A stretch of DNA of 64,000 nt from positions 451,670-515,669 of the forward strand of contig NZ_FOXH01000002.1 of NCBI RefSeq assembly GCF_900115665.1, in the 5' to 3' direction. Below, in pieces: positions 53,696 to 62,900 of this stretch (the first letter of the stretch is position 1; each line of letters opens with the position of its first letter). The notes below the pieces were generated by a model, which had not been told where the DNA came from, made no database searches, and saw only the letters and a list, made by a program, of their open reading frames with translations. The stretch comes from Pseudarcicella hirudinis (GTDB taxonomy: Bacteria > Bacteroidota > Bacteroidia > Cytophagales > Spirosomataceae). The translations under genes and the position numbers were made by a program.

Positions 53696-54466
53696 TTACA
53701 TTTCACCTTCAACTCCCAGACCAAACAAAGCAAAGTCATATTTGACAGGGTCATTCGGATCTAATTTTTTCAGATTTTCGGTCAATTCTACCGCTGTAAT
53801 CCAGTCTGTATTAGTCCGTTCGATTAGTCCGAGTTTTCTGGCTACACGGTCAACATGTACATCACAGGGACAAATTAGCTGAGATGGTTTAATCTGATTC
53901 CAGATGCCAAAATCAACTTGTTGCTGATCTTTCCTGACCATCCATCTCAGGTACATATTGATGCGTTTGCAGGAGGACTTACGAATCGGGGTAGCGATGT
54001 GTTTTTTTGTTCTTTCCGGGAAATCATCCAGGCTAAAAAATAAATCATGAAAACCTTTCAGTCCGTCATGGATATTTACAGCATCTTTCTGCAAAAACCT
54101 GCTGAAAGCAGATTCAAGCGACTCATTTTCAGAATAGTATTTTTGAAAAAATGAAATAAAGTATAAAGTATCTGTAGAATTGAACGTCCGGTGTTTAAAA
54201 TTCAAAAGCTTTTTCAAATCATTTTCCTGATGGTTCAGAATGAAGTCGTAAGGAGTGCCATCCATAAGCTGAATTAGCTCCTGGCATTTATTAATAATGG
54301 TTTTTCGTTGTCCCCAGGCCAGAATTGAGGCCCAGAATCCCATGATTTCAATATCTTGTTTCTTCGAGAAAAGATGCGGAATACTGATCGGATCGTTTGG
54401 TATGAAATTCGGCTGGTTATACTGCTGATACTTTTCTTCTAAAAGTTCAGCAATGTAATTGGTCAT
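53696..54466 (-). CDS. TIGR02757-family protein (HhH-GPD DNA glycosylase-like)
   Basis: A 256-residue protein matching the TIGR02757 family found in Bacteroidota. Diagnostic stretches include IEIMGFWASILAWGQRKTIINKC, KRINMYLRWMVRKD and ICPCDVHVDRVARKLGLI, and the C-terminus CPDVHV-like segment is followed by DPNDPVKYDFALFGLG. The fold is predicted to resemble helix-hairpin-helix DNA glycosylases, but the iron-sulfur cluster Cys set is missing. The activity is unknown; DNA repair is a guess. Confidence 0.85.
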   Translation of the reverse strand: MTNYIAELLEEKYQQYNQPNFIPNDPISIPHLFSKKQDIEIMGFWASILAWGQRKTIINKCQELIQLMDGTPYDFILNHQENDLKKLLNFKHRTFNSTDTLYFISFFQKYYSENESLESAFSRFLQKDAVNIHDGLKGFHDLFFSLDDFPERTKKHIATPIRKSSCKRINMYLRWMVRKDQQQVDFGIWNQIKPSQLICPCDVHVDRVARKLGLIERTNTDWITAVELTENLKKLDPNDPVKYDFALFGLGVEGEM

Positions 54467-54556
54467 AAGCGGATTCAGATATGTTATAAAAGGAGCAAAG
54501 TAAAAGGGTCAAAAGTCATGCAAGGCGCATAACTCTTAACCCTTATATTTTCTCTG

Positions 54557-54721
54557 TTATCTCTTCGAGGCAAAAAATGCGATTATTTTGGAAGGAATGG
54601 AAAAAAACCAAACCAAAATTGTGAAGAGAAATGAAAAAGCGGCGATAAATGGATAGGCCAATGTGAAAATTACATTGAATACTATATTTCCTACCGTTAC
54701 TGGGCGTTTTTGTCTGGGCAC
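54557..54721 (-). CDS. Possible 54-residue membrane protein with GTG start
   Basis: A frame without stops runs upstream from a TAA at 54557-54559; the first usable start is a GTG at 54721 (VPRQKRPVTVGNIVFNV). The peptide has a basic N-terminus and one or two hydrophobic stretches (IVFNVIFTLAYPFIAAFSF, LFTILVWFFS), then a basic end (FFASKR). The in-frame stop just upstream of the ORF excludes an ATG start, so initiation is unproven. Amino-acid composition favours a real small membrane protein. It lies between the LysM and TIGR02757 genes on the same strand. Confidence 0.45.
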   Translation of the reverse strand: MPRQKRPVTVGNIVFNVIFTLAYPFIAAFSFLFTILVWFFSIPSKIIAFFASKR

Positions 54722-54764
54722 TTTTTTAATATTTATGAGGATTATCCTCTTCTGTTTTTTAGTA

Positions 54765-55769
54765 TTATGGAACTAAATAACTGATTTCAGCACGAATTCG
54801 TTTGTCGGCAGGGCTTAATTTTTCGAAAGCTCTCGGTGAAAGTTTGATAATCACTTTATCTCCTGTATCAGGAAGTTTACCGATTACTTTTACCCAGATA
54901 CTTTGACCGTTTGACTGATTCTTTACATTCACTAAAGTTCCGGTAGGAGCTGAGTGGTGTAAAGCAAGGTATTTTCCTGATTTATCCTCCACATCAATTA
55001 ATTCAGCCAGACCGGTTTCGAAGGTTTTTTTGTAACCTGAAGCGATCTTTGTGGTTTCAGATGTTTTGTTAACACTTCCTTCGTCAATTTTTTCCTCTTT
55101 TACCGCTACTTTCGGCTCCTCTTTCGGGGCAGAAATAACAGGTTTCGGTTCTTCTTTAGGAACACTGACCGGAGGCGCAGTAGCCACAGGATGTTCTGCA
55201 ACAGGAGCTGTATTTACCGCAGGAGTACTTGTTTCAGTTTTAGCAGTTGTTGCTGCTTTTCTTGAGAGTACATATTGTCTGTCACTGACAATCAAAGTCT
55301 GGCCAACATGAAGCTGGTCAGTTGTCAGTCCATTCCATTTGCGTATTTCTGCCATTGTTACTTTATATTTCGTAGCAATGCCGTATAATCCCTGATGTGC
55401 TTCTACCACATGAATTCCGGGAGCGTCAGCTCTTGGGTTCGGAGGAAGCGGGCTTTCCAGTGGTTCTGCCGCTTTGGGAGCTGCACTGGCTTTTACGATG
55501 CCTTTATAAGGAATTTTAATAGTCTGACCAATTTGAATATTTTCAGAAACTCCGGGATTTGCTGCTTTGAATTCCGAAATAGAGCTACCGTATTTTTTTA
55601 CGATTGAAAAAAGTGTTTGTTTAGGTGCAACTTTGTAAATAACGTAAGTTTTTCCACCTTCATTTTTTACACCGACGGAATCTATTATGCTGGCTTCAGA
55701 TAGAAAAGAAGCGCTGGTTAATAAAAGCGTAAATGAGATTTTTGAGGCGGTTTCAGGGCTAAATTTCAT
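54765..55769 (-). CDS. LysM-domain protein with C-terminal double-psi beta-barrel
   Basis: A 334-residue secreted protein. After a signal peptide (SFTLLLTSASFLSEA, cleavage near residue 25), two LysM domains occur (YKVAPKQTLFSIVKKYGSSISEFKAANPGV and VVEAHQGLYGIATKYKVTMAEIRKWNGLT regions), which bind peptidoglycan. A low-complexity Pro/Ala/Lys linker (about residues 175-235) follows. The C-terminal region (SGKYLALHHSAPTGTLVNVKN, SIWVKVIGKLPDTGD) resembles the RlpA-type double-psi beta-barrel, some members of which are lytic transglycosylases; the catalytic Asp is not clearly seen. Its start overlaps the DUF4905 gene by 11 bases. Confidence 0.85.
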   Translation of the reverse strand: MKFSPETASKISFTLLLTSASFLSEASIIDSVGVKNEGGKTYVIYKVAPKQTLFSIVKKYGSSISEFKAANPGVSENIQIGQTIKIPYKGIVKASAAPKAAEPLESPLPPNPRADAPGIHVVEAHQGLYGIATKYKVTMAEIRKWNGLTTDQLHVGQTLIVSDRQYVLSRKAATTAKTETSTPAVNTAPVAEHPVATAPPVSVPKEEPKPVISAPKEEPKVAVKEEKIDEGSVNKTSETTKIASGYKKTFETGLAELIDVEDKSGKYLALHHSAPTGTLVNVKNQSNGQSIWVKVIGKLPDTGDKVIIKLSPRAFEKLSPADKRIRAEISYLVP

Positions 55770-56541
55770 AACTTACCAATTGATTTTTATTTTTTATATA
55801 TAACAAAGTTTTGGAATAGACAGAGAAGGTGTCAATACCTACGCCATCTGTTTCAGCAATTAAATCATTGAGCAGAATATTGCGCTTCCGATCGGTAACT
55901 AACAAATAATTATTTAAAGAGTTTCCCCGGTAAATATAATAAGAAATAATAATCTTGTCTTGAAATTCGGAATAATCTACGGCTTTTTGAGCCTCAATTC
56001 CTAACAAACGGTATAAAAATTTAAAAATTGCAGGGAAAAATTCATTGTTTTCAGTGTAATGAACGGAGGGGAATACCTCTGTTTGGGTATTCAATGGAGT
56101 TTTGGCGGTATTTTTGTGGAACTTTACTCCGGTTTTTAAATCAAAACTTTCATAAACCGGCTGGCTTTCATCATTAATCTGGAAGGCAGTAATCGCTTCA
56201 CCGTCACAATTCAGGAAAATCCATTCGTCCAAACGCCATTTTAAAGCCCCGGTAAAAGCATCAATAGCAATAATTCCCAGAGGTTCAGGTTTTTGAAAAT
56301 CGGAATACCTGTGGAGTAATAATTTCTCATTGAAAATACCGATCATTCCCAGCCACCAGGTATTTTCCGGGTTCAGATCTTCGAATTCAATTTGTTGTTT
56401 TTTGAAATTTACAACTGAAAACCTGACTTTTCGGGTTGACTCATTTCGGGTTTCAATAGCCAGTAAATCGTTCGGCGAGAATTCGTCAAAAGCAGTATTC
56501 CAGATTTTTCCTTCAAAGGTATGTGAAAACGTTGCGTGCAC
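55759..56541 (-). CDS. DUF4905 protein
   Basis: A 260-residue protein without signal peptide, rich in beta strands: FEGKIWNTAFDEFSPNDLLAIETRN, FSVVNFKKQQIEFEDL, WWLGMIGIFNEKLLLHRYSD and IIAIDAFTGALKWRLDEW resemble propeller blades. The family is DUF4905, restricted to Bacteroidota, function unknown. It overlaps the LysM gene by 11 bases, so the two are translated together; a role in the cell envelope is inferred from that pairing. It is divergent from kdsB. Confidence 0.8.
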   Translation of the reverse strand: MHATFSHTFEGKIWNTAFDEFSPNDLLAIETRNESTRKVRFSVVNFKKQQIEFEDLNPENTWWLGMIGIFNEKLLLHRYSDFQKPEPLGIIAIDAFTGALKWRLDEWIFLNCDGEAITAFQINDESQPVYESFDLKTGVKFHKNTAKTPLNTQTEVFPSVHYTENNEFFPAIFKFLYRLLGIEAQKAVDYSEFQDKIIISYYIYRGNSLNNYLLVTDRKRNILLNDLIAETDGVGIDTFSVYSKTLLYIKNKNQLVSYEI

Positions 56542-56672
56542 AGAATGTTTAATATTATGTTGTTTATGGTAATTTTACCTTCAAATTTAGTGATTCCCCG
56601 ATTCAGTAAATGAGATCATCCTCATAACTGAACACCTTTTTTTAAATCATATTCCAAATAATCTGAAAAATC

Positions 56673-57461
56673 TTGAAATCTAAGACCGAAAATCGAGAAA
56701 TATACAATCGGGAGATATCCATTCTGGGAATTATTCCGGCACGCTATGCTTCAACCCGTTTTCCTGCCAAAGCTTTAGCAGACATTGCAGGGAAATCCAT
56801 GATTCAAAGAACTTACGAGCAGGCTATGAAAGCCAGAAGTCTTTCGGCGGTAATCGTGGCGACAGACGATGAAAGGATTTTTGAACATGTTCAATCTTTT
56901 GGAGGAGAGGTAGTTATGACCTCCGCTGAGCATCAGAGTGGAACGGACAGGTGTTTTGAAGCCTATCTGAAATGCGGTAAAAAATTTGATTATGTTATCA
57001 ATATTCAGGGAGATGAGCCATTTATTCAACCTGAGCAAATAGATATTTTATCTGCCTGCCTAGGAGAAGTGACAGGGCTTGCTACTTTGATAAAAAAAAT
57101 TGATGACCTGGAAACACTTTTTAATCCCAATACCCCTAAAGTTGTTTTTGACAATCAATATAATGCCATTTATTTTACCCGACAGACTGTACCATACCTG
57201 CGGGGATCTGAGAAAGAAGAGTGGCTGAGTAAGCAGGATTATTTTAAACACATCGGGATTTATGCCTATCGCAGCGATGTCTTAGCAAAAATTACCAGTC
57301 TGCCCCAGGCGGAATTGGAAAAAGCAGAATCATTGGAACAGCTGCGCTGGCTTGAAAACGGATTTAAAATTAAGGTTGCCATTACAGAATATGACAGTTT
57401 CGGCATAGACCTTCCTGAAGATCTGGAATCTGCGCTCAGGAAATTTGGAGAATTTCTTTAA
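56673..57461 (+). CDS. kdsB: 3-deoxy-manno-octulosonate cytidylyltransferase
   Basis: KdsB activates KDO to CMP-KDO for lipopolysaccharide inner-core synthesis. The nucleotide-binding motif IIPARYASTRFPAKAL is near residues 20-35, QSGTDRCFEA contains the metal region, VINIQGDEPFI the CTP/Mg site, and HIGIYAYR and ESLEQLRWLE are conserved. There is no ATG near the conserved N-terminus: the only canonical start in frame is TTG at 56673, sixteen codons before the usual start. A non-canonical start (ATT) nearer the motif is possible. It is followed by the DUF2306 gene after 29 bases. Confidence 0.92.
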   Translation: MKSKTENREIYNREISILGIIPARYASTRFPAKALADIAGKSMIQRTYEQAMKARSLSAVIVATDDERIFEHVQSFGGEVVMTSAEHQSGTDRCFEAYLKCGKKFDYVINIQGDEPFIQPEQIDILSACLGEVTGLATLIKKIDDLETLFNPNTPKVVFDNQYNAIYFTRQTVPYLRGSEKEEWLSKQDYFKHIGIYAYRSDVLAKITSLPQAELEKAESLEQLRWLENGFKIKVAITEYDSFGIDLPEDLESALRKFGEFL

Positions 57462-57490
57462 GTTTAGGTAAAATTTTACTCTTTTAGAAA

Positions 57491-58129
57491 ATGAATCAGA
57501 ATCTCAGAAATTTCAGCAGTGGTTTATTGTTTTTTCTTGCGATTGCCATTGCGATTTATGGCATGAGTTTTTTTTCATTTTCTGTTATTTCCATAAATTT
57601 CCTCAAAACAAAGGAAGCCGCAATATTGAAAGATGGCTTTTGGCATTTTTGCTTCTTTTATCATATATTTTGTGGTTCAATAGCACTGTTGTCAGGAGTT
57701 TTTCAGTTTTCAGCCAGACTGAGAGAAAAATATACAGCCTTTCACAGAACCTTAGGGAAAATCTATGTTTTGGCGATATTAACCGGTTCGCCGGCAGCTT
57801 TTTATGCTGCTATTTATGCCAATACAGGCTGGGTGGCCGGTTCAGGTTTTTCATTGCTGGCTATTTTCTGGTTTATTACAACACTTTTTGCCTTTTTGAC
57901 CATCCGAAAAAAGCAGATCAATGCGCACAGGGAATGGATGACCAGAAGTTATGCTTTGACCCTCGCTGCGGTCAGTCTGAGGATTATACTTCCTTCTGAA
58001 TTGTTTTTTTTACACCTGAATTTTAGCACAGCCTATCAGATTGTTGCCTGGGCCTGCTGGATTCCGAATCTGCTTTTTGCTGAATGGCTGATTCGAAGTA
58101 AATCAGAAAGAGATCATTCTTTGGCTTGA
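57491..58129 (+). CDS. DUF2306 membrane protein
   Basis: A 212-residue protein with about five transmembrane helices. FYHIFCGSIALLSGVFQFSARLREKYTAFHRTLGKIYVLAILTGSP contains the DUF2306 His-rich region (FH-RTLG) and NAHREWMTRSYALTLAAVSLRI the second conserved His/Arg motif. These His residues resemble heme-ligand positions of cytochrome-like membrane proteins, but heme binding is not proven. It follows kdsB by 29 bases and may share its transcript. It is convergent with the Lrp gene. Confidence 0.8.
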   Translation: MNQNLRNFSSGLLFFLAIAIAIYGMSFFSFSVISINFLKTKEAAILKDGFWHFCFFYHIFCGSIALLSGVFQFSARLREKYTAFHRTLGKIYVLAILTGSPAAFYAAIYANTGWVAGSGFSLLAIFWFITTLFAFLTIRKKQINAHREWMTRSYALTLAAVSLRIILPSELFFLHLNFSTAYQIVAWACWIPNLLFAEWLIRSKSERDHSLA

Positions 58130-58140
58130 GGACCACGAAA

Positions 58141-58602
58141 TTATCCTACTTTGTAAGCCGTCTCATACTTGATTTCACTCATCACAAAAATGCTGTGGGT
58201 ACTGCCGATATTGGCCAGAGAAGCGAGTTTATTCATTAGAAAGCTCTGGTATTCTCTCATGTCTTTGACAATAATTTTAATCATAAAATCATATTCTCCG
58301 GAGATGTTATAGCATTCCATAACTTCTTCTAACTGAACAATCTGTTGTACAAATTTTGCACCTGCTTCCTGTGCATGTTCCTTTAAACGGATATTACAAA
58401 AAACCATAAGATCTTTCTCGATTTTCTCGCGATCTACCAGTGCTACGTAACTTTTGATAATTCCCTCTTTTTCAAGCCTTCTGACCCTTTCATAAACCGG
58501 GGTAGGAGAGAGATTCAGGCGGCTTGCGAGTTCTTTGGTCGTAAGATGAGCATCTGCCTGTAAATGTTTCAGAATTTCTTTGTCGATTATGTCAAGTTTC
58601 AT
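58141..58602 (-). CDS. Lrp/AsnC-family transcriptional regulator
   Basis: A 153-residue regulator with the N-terminal helix-turn-helix (LDIIDKEILKHLQADAHLTTKELASRLNLSPTPVYERVRRLEKEGII span) and a C-terminal RAM domain (VMECYNISGEYDFMIKIIVKDM) that binds amino acids. Such proteins control amino acid metabolism and transport. The target cannot be read from the context; the gene is convergent with DUF2306 and divergent from the PIN pair. Confidence 0.92.
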   Translation of the reverse strand: MKLDIIDKEILKHLQADAHLTTKELASRLNLSPTPVYERVRRLEKEGIIKSYVALVDREKIEKDLMVFCNIRLKEHAQEAGAKFVQQIVQLEEVMECYNISGEYDFMIKIIVKDMREYQSFLMNKLASLANIGSTHSIFVMSEIKYETAYKVG

Positions 58603-58742
58603 GTGCCAGATATTTTGTCTTGTTTCCGATAAATTACTCCGAAAAGTAACAAGAATTAACTGAATTGTATGTTATTAACGGAAAAAAAAACTATTATTAT
58701 AATCCTGATTGAATAAATTATCTTTAAAAGAATGAAAAGTAG

Positions 58743-58805
58743 TAAATTTGTGTTGTTTTAATAACCCGGGAAAATTAAATAATTTTCAAATCCTTTGTAA
58801 GTTTG
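58743..58805 (+). promoter_or_regulatory. Two possible -7 elements upstream of the PIN pair
   Basis: TAAATTTG at 58743-58750 and TAAGTTTG at 58798-58805 both match TAnnTTTG. Neither has a TTTG at -33. One of them probably drives the 58854-63796 genes. Confidence 0.35.
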
Positions 58806-58853
58806 TATATTATATGAGTAAAAGAGATATTTTACGGTAAAACGATTAAAGAC

Positions 58854-59066
58854 ATGGACATAGCACAAAAGCCATTATCTAATATCCAAATGGAATTGAT
58901 GAAATTGTATTCATCGGATATAGATGATTCAGATTTACTTCATATAAAAAATTACCTTGCCCAATATTTTATGCAGAAGGCGATAGATGAAGCTGATGCT
59001 ATCTGGAAAAAGAAAGGTTATTCGGATGAGTTAATGGATGAATGGCTAAATGAAGAAAATCAATAA
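58854..59066 (+). CDS. Putative antitoxin of the PIN pair
   Basis: A 70-residue acidic protein (MDIAQKPLSNIQMELMKLYS, KKGYSDELMDEWLNEENQ at the end) that overlaps the PIN gene by one base (TAATG). Size, charge and coupling are what is expected of an antitoxin, and a helical DNA-binding-free form is seen with many PIN families. No established antitoxin family is recognised, so the role is inferred from position. Confidence 0.7.
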   Translation: MDIAQKPLSNIQMELMKLYSSDIDDSDLLHIKNYLAQYFMQKAIDEADAIWKKKGYSDELMDEWLNEENQ

Positions 59067-59938
59067 TGAAATTAGTAATTGATACCAACGTAATTATTGC
59101 TGCTCTTTCAAGTAAATCTAAATACCATTGGCTAATTCAATGGCTGATTGAAGGGAGGTATGAGCTTTGTATTACTGAAGAAATATATCTTGAATATGAA
59201 GAGAAACTTACGGAAAAATATAGCATAGGTATAGCTCGATCGTTTTTAAAGGCATTAAAGGAACTAGCCAATGTAGTATCTGTGAATATTCGTTATAATT
59301 GGCAACTGATACAAGCTGGCCCGGATGATAATAAATTTGCAGATTGTTGCATTGCAGCTAATGCTCTCTTTTTAATTACGAATGATAAACATTTCAGGAT
59401 TTTGGAGACTGTTAAATTTCCTAAAATTAATGTCATTAATCTTGAAGATTTTGAACAGTATTGTAATGGGGGGCTAACTACAAGGACTATAAATAAGGAG
59501 CACTACAAAATAGAAGTAGATAGTGTGGGGCTAACTATTTTTTGTAAAGAATATAGTTCTTCTGGTTATCCGGTAAATAAGGAATGGTTGACTAAGATTG
59601 ATAATAATAATTCAAAGCTTTCGGATTTAATACTTCATCTTTCAGAAAAACTATGGGTCTCTGATAAAATAGATTTATTATATGATATTGCTCAGATAAT
59701 TCAAAGTTCATTTCCGATGAACATGATAAATTGGAAGGCTACATTCTGTCATGTTGCTTATGATAAATATATTCACTACTTAAAAGAAATAAAAGATGAG
59801 AAGGAAGAAACAGCATCATATTTTGATCAGATTTTGAAGGGATTAAAGATAAGTGCTGATGAGAGTAATGAAAAAGAGTTATTTTCTAACTTAGAAAAAG
59901 ACGTTGAGAGTGAATTGAAGAAACGAGGTATAATTTAA
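59066..59938 (+). CDS. PIN-domain protein with long C-terminal extension
   Basis: A 290-residue protein. Residues 1-133 are a PIN ribonuclease domain of the PIN_3/COG1569 type: acidic site D6 (VIDTN), E43 (YLEYEE), D93 (FADCC) and D107 (TNDKHF) are intact. Normal PIN_3 toxins end near residue 140. Here residues 134-290 form an additional helical region (SDLILHLSEKLWVSDKIDLLYDIAQIIQSSF; NMINWKATFCHVAYDKYIHYLKEIKD) that I cannot assign. It is coupled to the 70-residue gene upstream and lies only 15 bases before metH. AT-rich composition suggests acquisition. Confidence 0.85.
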   Translation: MKLVIDTNVIIAALSSKSKYHWLIQWLIEGRYELCITEEIYLEYEEKLTEKYSIGIARSFLKALKELANVVSVNIRYNWQLIQAGPDDNKFADCCIAANALFLITNDKHFRILETVKFPKINVINLEDFEQYCNGGLTTRTINKEHYKIEVDSVGLTIFCKEYSSSGYPVNKEWLTKIDNNNSKLSDLILHLSEKLWVSDKIDLLYDIAQIIQSSFPMNMINWKATFCHVAYDKYIHYLKEIKDEKEETASYFDQILKGLKISADESNEKELFSNLEKDVESELKKRGII

Positions 59939-59953
59939 AGTATCAGAATATTA

Positions 59954-62900
59954 ATGAAGTTAAACAATCCCAATATCAGAGAAATTTTAAAGGAAAGAAT
60001 CCTTGTACTTGATGGTGCAATGGGTTCTATGATTCAGAATTATAAATTGACTGATGCTGATTACCGCGGAGAGAAATTCAAGAATTTCCCTCATGAGGTA
60101 AAAGGTAATAATGATATGCTTTCAATCACCAAACCTGAGGTGATTAAGGAAATACATGCGAAATATTTCGAAGCAGGAGCTGATATTGCTGAAACAAATA
60201 CCTTTTCCGGAACATACATTGCCATGGCGGATTATCACATGGAAGATTATGTGTATGAATTAAACTATGAATCTGCCAGAATCGCCAGAGAAGTAGCGGA
60301 TGAATTTACAAGAGAAAATCCCGATAAACCCCGTTTTGTAGCAGGGTCAATCGGGCCGACTAACCGTACACTTTCTCTTTCACCGGATGTAAATGATCCC
60401 GGTTTCAGGGCGGTTACTTTTGATGAATTGGTTGATGCTTATTATGAACAGGTACAGGGTTTGGCTGACGGAGGAGCCGATTTGTTCCTGGTTGAGACGA
60501 TTTTTGATACTTTGAATGCCAAGGCAGCCCTTTATGCCATTGATTTATATTCGAGTGATGTAAAGAACGGAACTGTCCGTCCTTTGCAAAGTCATTCTAT
60601 TCCAAAACAAAATTCTTTGCAGAGAACTCCTGGTGCTGAGATTCCTGTCATGGTTTCAGGAACGATTACAGATGCTTCCGGACGTACACTTTCCGGACAA
60701 ACGACAGAAGCATTTTTAACTTCCGTTTCTCATTTGCCATTGCTTTCAATTGGTTTGAACTGTGCTTTGGGGGCAGATGCGATGCGGCCATATATTCAAA
60801 CTTTATCTCAGGAAGCACCGTTTCTGGTTTCGGCACACCCCAATGCCGGACTGCCGAATGAGATGGGAGAATATGATGAAAGTCCTGAACAAATGGTAGT
60901 GCAGGTAGAAGACTTCCTGAAAAGTGGTTTTATGAATATTATAGGAGGTTGCTGTGGTACAACTCCTCCGCATATCAGGGCAATTGCTGAGGCGGCTGCG
61001 AAATACAAACCCAGGAGTATTCCTGATCTGGAGCCAATTCAGAAGCTTTCGGGCCTTGAACCTTTAAAAATTACCAGAGAAACCAATTATGTAAACATCG
61101 GAGAACGTTGTAATGTAACTGGTTCCAAGAAATTTGCCCGTCTGGTACGTGAAGGGAACTACGATGCTGCCATTGCGGTAGCCCGTGAGCAGGTTGACGG
61201 AGGAGCGATGGTAATTGATGTTAACATGGATGAAGGGATGATCGATGGCGTTCAGGCTATGACAACTTTCCTTAATCTTTTAATGGCAGAGCCGGATATC
61301 GCCCGTTTACCGATTATGATTGACTCCTCGAAGTGGGAGGTAATAGAGGCAGGATTGAAATGTGTGCAGGGTAAGTCGATCGTCAACTCAATTTCTTTAA
61401 AAGAAGGAGAAGCAAAATTTAAAGAATCTGCTGAAAAAGTAAAAAGATATGGTGCTGCTGCTGTAGTAATGGCTTTTGATGAAGCAGGACAGGCTGACAG
61501 TTATGAGAGAAGAATAGAGATTTGTACCAGAGCTTATAACATCCTGGTAAATGAGGTGAATTTTCCTCCGGAAGATATCATCTTCGATCCGAATATTCTT
61601 ACCGTTGCAACAGGTATTGAGGAGCATAACAATTATGCCGTTGATTTTATCAACGCTACCCGTTGGATCAAAGAGAACCTTCCTTATGCAAAAGTTTCCG
61701 GAGGTGTTTCTAATATTTCATTCTCTTTCCGTGGAAATGAACCGGTAAGGGAAGCAATGCATACGGTGTTTTTGTATTACGCAATTAAGGCCGGAATGGA
61801 TATGGGAATTGTAAATGCCGCACAGCTGGGCGTTTATGATGATATTCCGAAAGATATGCTCGAATTGTGCGAGGATGTACTGTTAAACCGTCGTCCTGAT
61901 GCTACAGAGCGATTGGTAACATTTGCAGAAACTGTTAAATCGAAGGGTAAAGAGGTCGTAATTGATAATTCATGGAGAGATTTACCTGTAAACAAGAGAT
62001 TGGAGCATGCGCTTATCAAAGGTCTTACGGAGTTTATTGATATTGACGTCGAGGAGGCCCGCCAGCAGGCGGAAAAGCCTTTGCATGTAATTGAAGGGCC
62101 GTTGATGGATGGAATGAATGTGGTAGGAGATTTGTTCGGAGAAGGTAAAATGTTTCTTCCTCAGGTAGTGAAATCTGCCAGGGTAATGAAAAAAGCAGTG
62201 GCTTATTTGCTTCCTTTTATTGAAATGGAGAAAGAAGGTGGAGAAAGCTCAAGTGCCGGGAAAATTCTGCTGGCAACCGTAAAAGGAGATGTGCATGATA
62301 TTGGTAAAAATATTGTCGGCGTAGTATTGGGATGTAATAATTACGAAATCATTGACTTGGGTGTAATGGTTCCGACTGATAAAATTCTTGCCGCAGCCAA
62401 AGAACATAATGTTGACATCATTGGTCTTTCCGGGTTGATTACTCCTTCTCTTGATGAGATGGTTGGGGTTGCTAAAGAAATGCAGAGACAGGGATTTGAA
62501 CTTCCTTTATTAATTGGCGGAGCTACAACGTCAAGGATTCATACCGCTGTGAAGATTGATCCTCATTATAATGGCCCGGTAATTCACGTGCTGGATGCTT
62601 CAAGAAGTGTTCCGGTGGCAGGGCGTCTGATGCAGAGTAATCTAACAAATCAGGAGATTTTTAACGAAATCAAGACCGAATATGCCAGACTGAGAGTCGA
62701 TCATGCAGGAAGACAGAGAGATAAAAACTATGTAGCGATTGAAAAGGCCAGAGAAAATAAAGTAAAAATCGACTGGTCTGGCTTTGAGTCAACGAAGCCT
62801 AAGTTTTTAGGAACAAAGGTATTTGAAGATTATGATATTGCTGAAATTGCCAGATATATTGACTGGACTCCGTTCTTTGCCACCTGGCAGTTGTCCGGAA

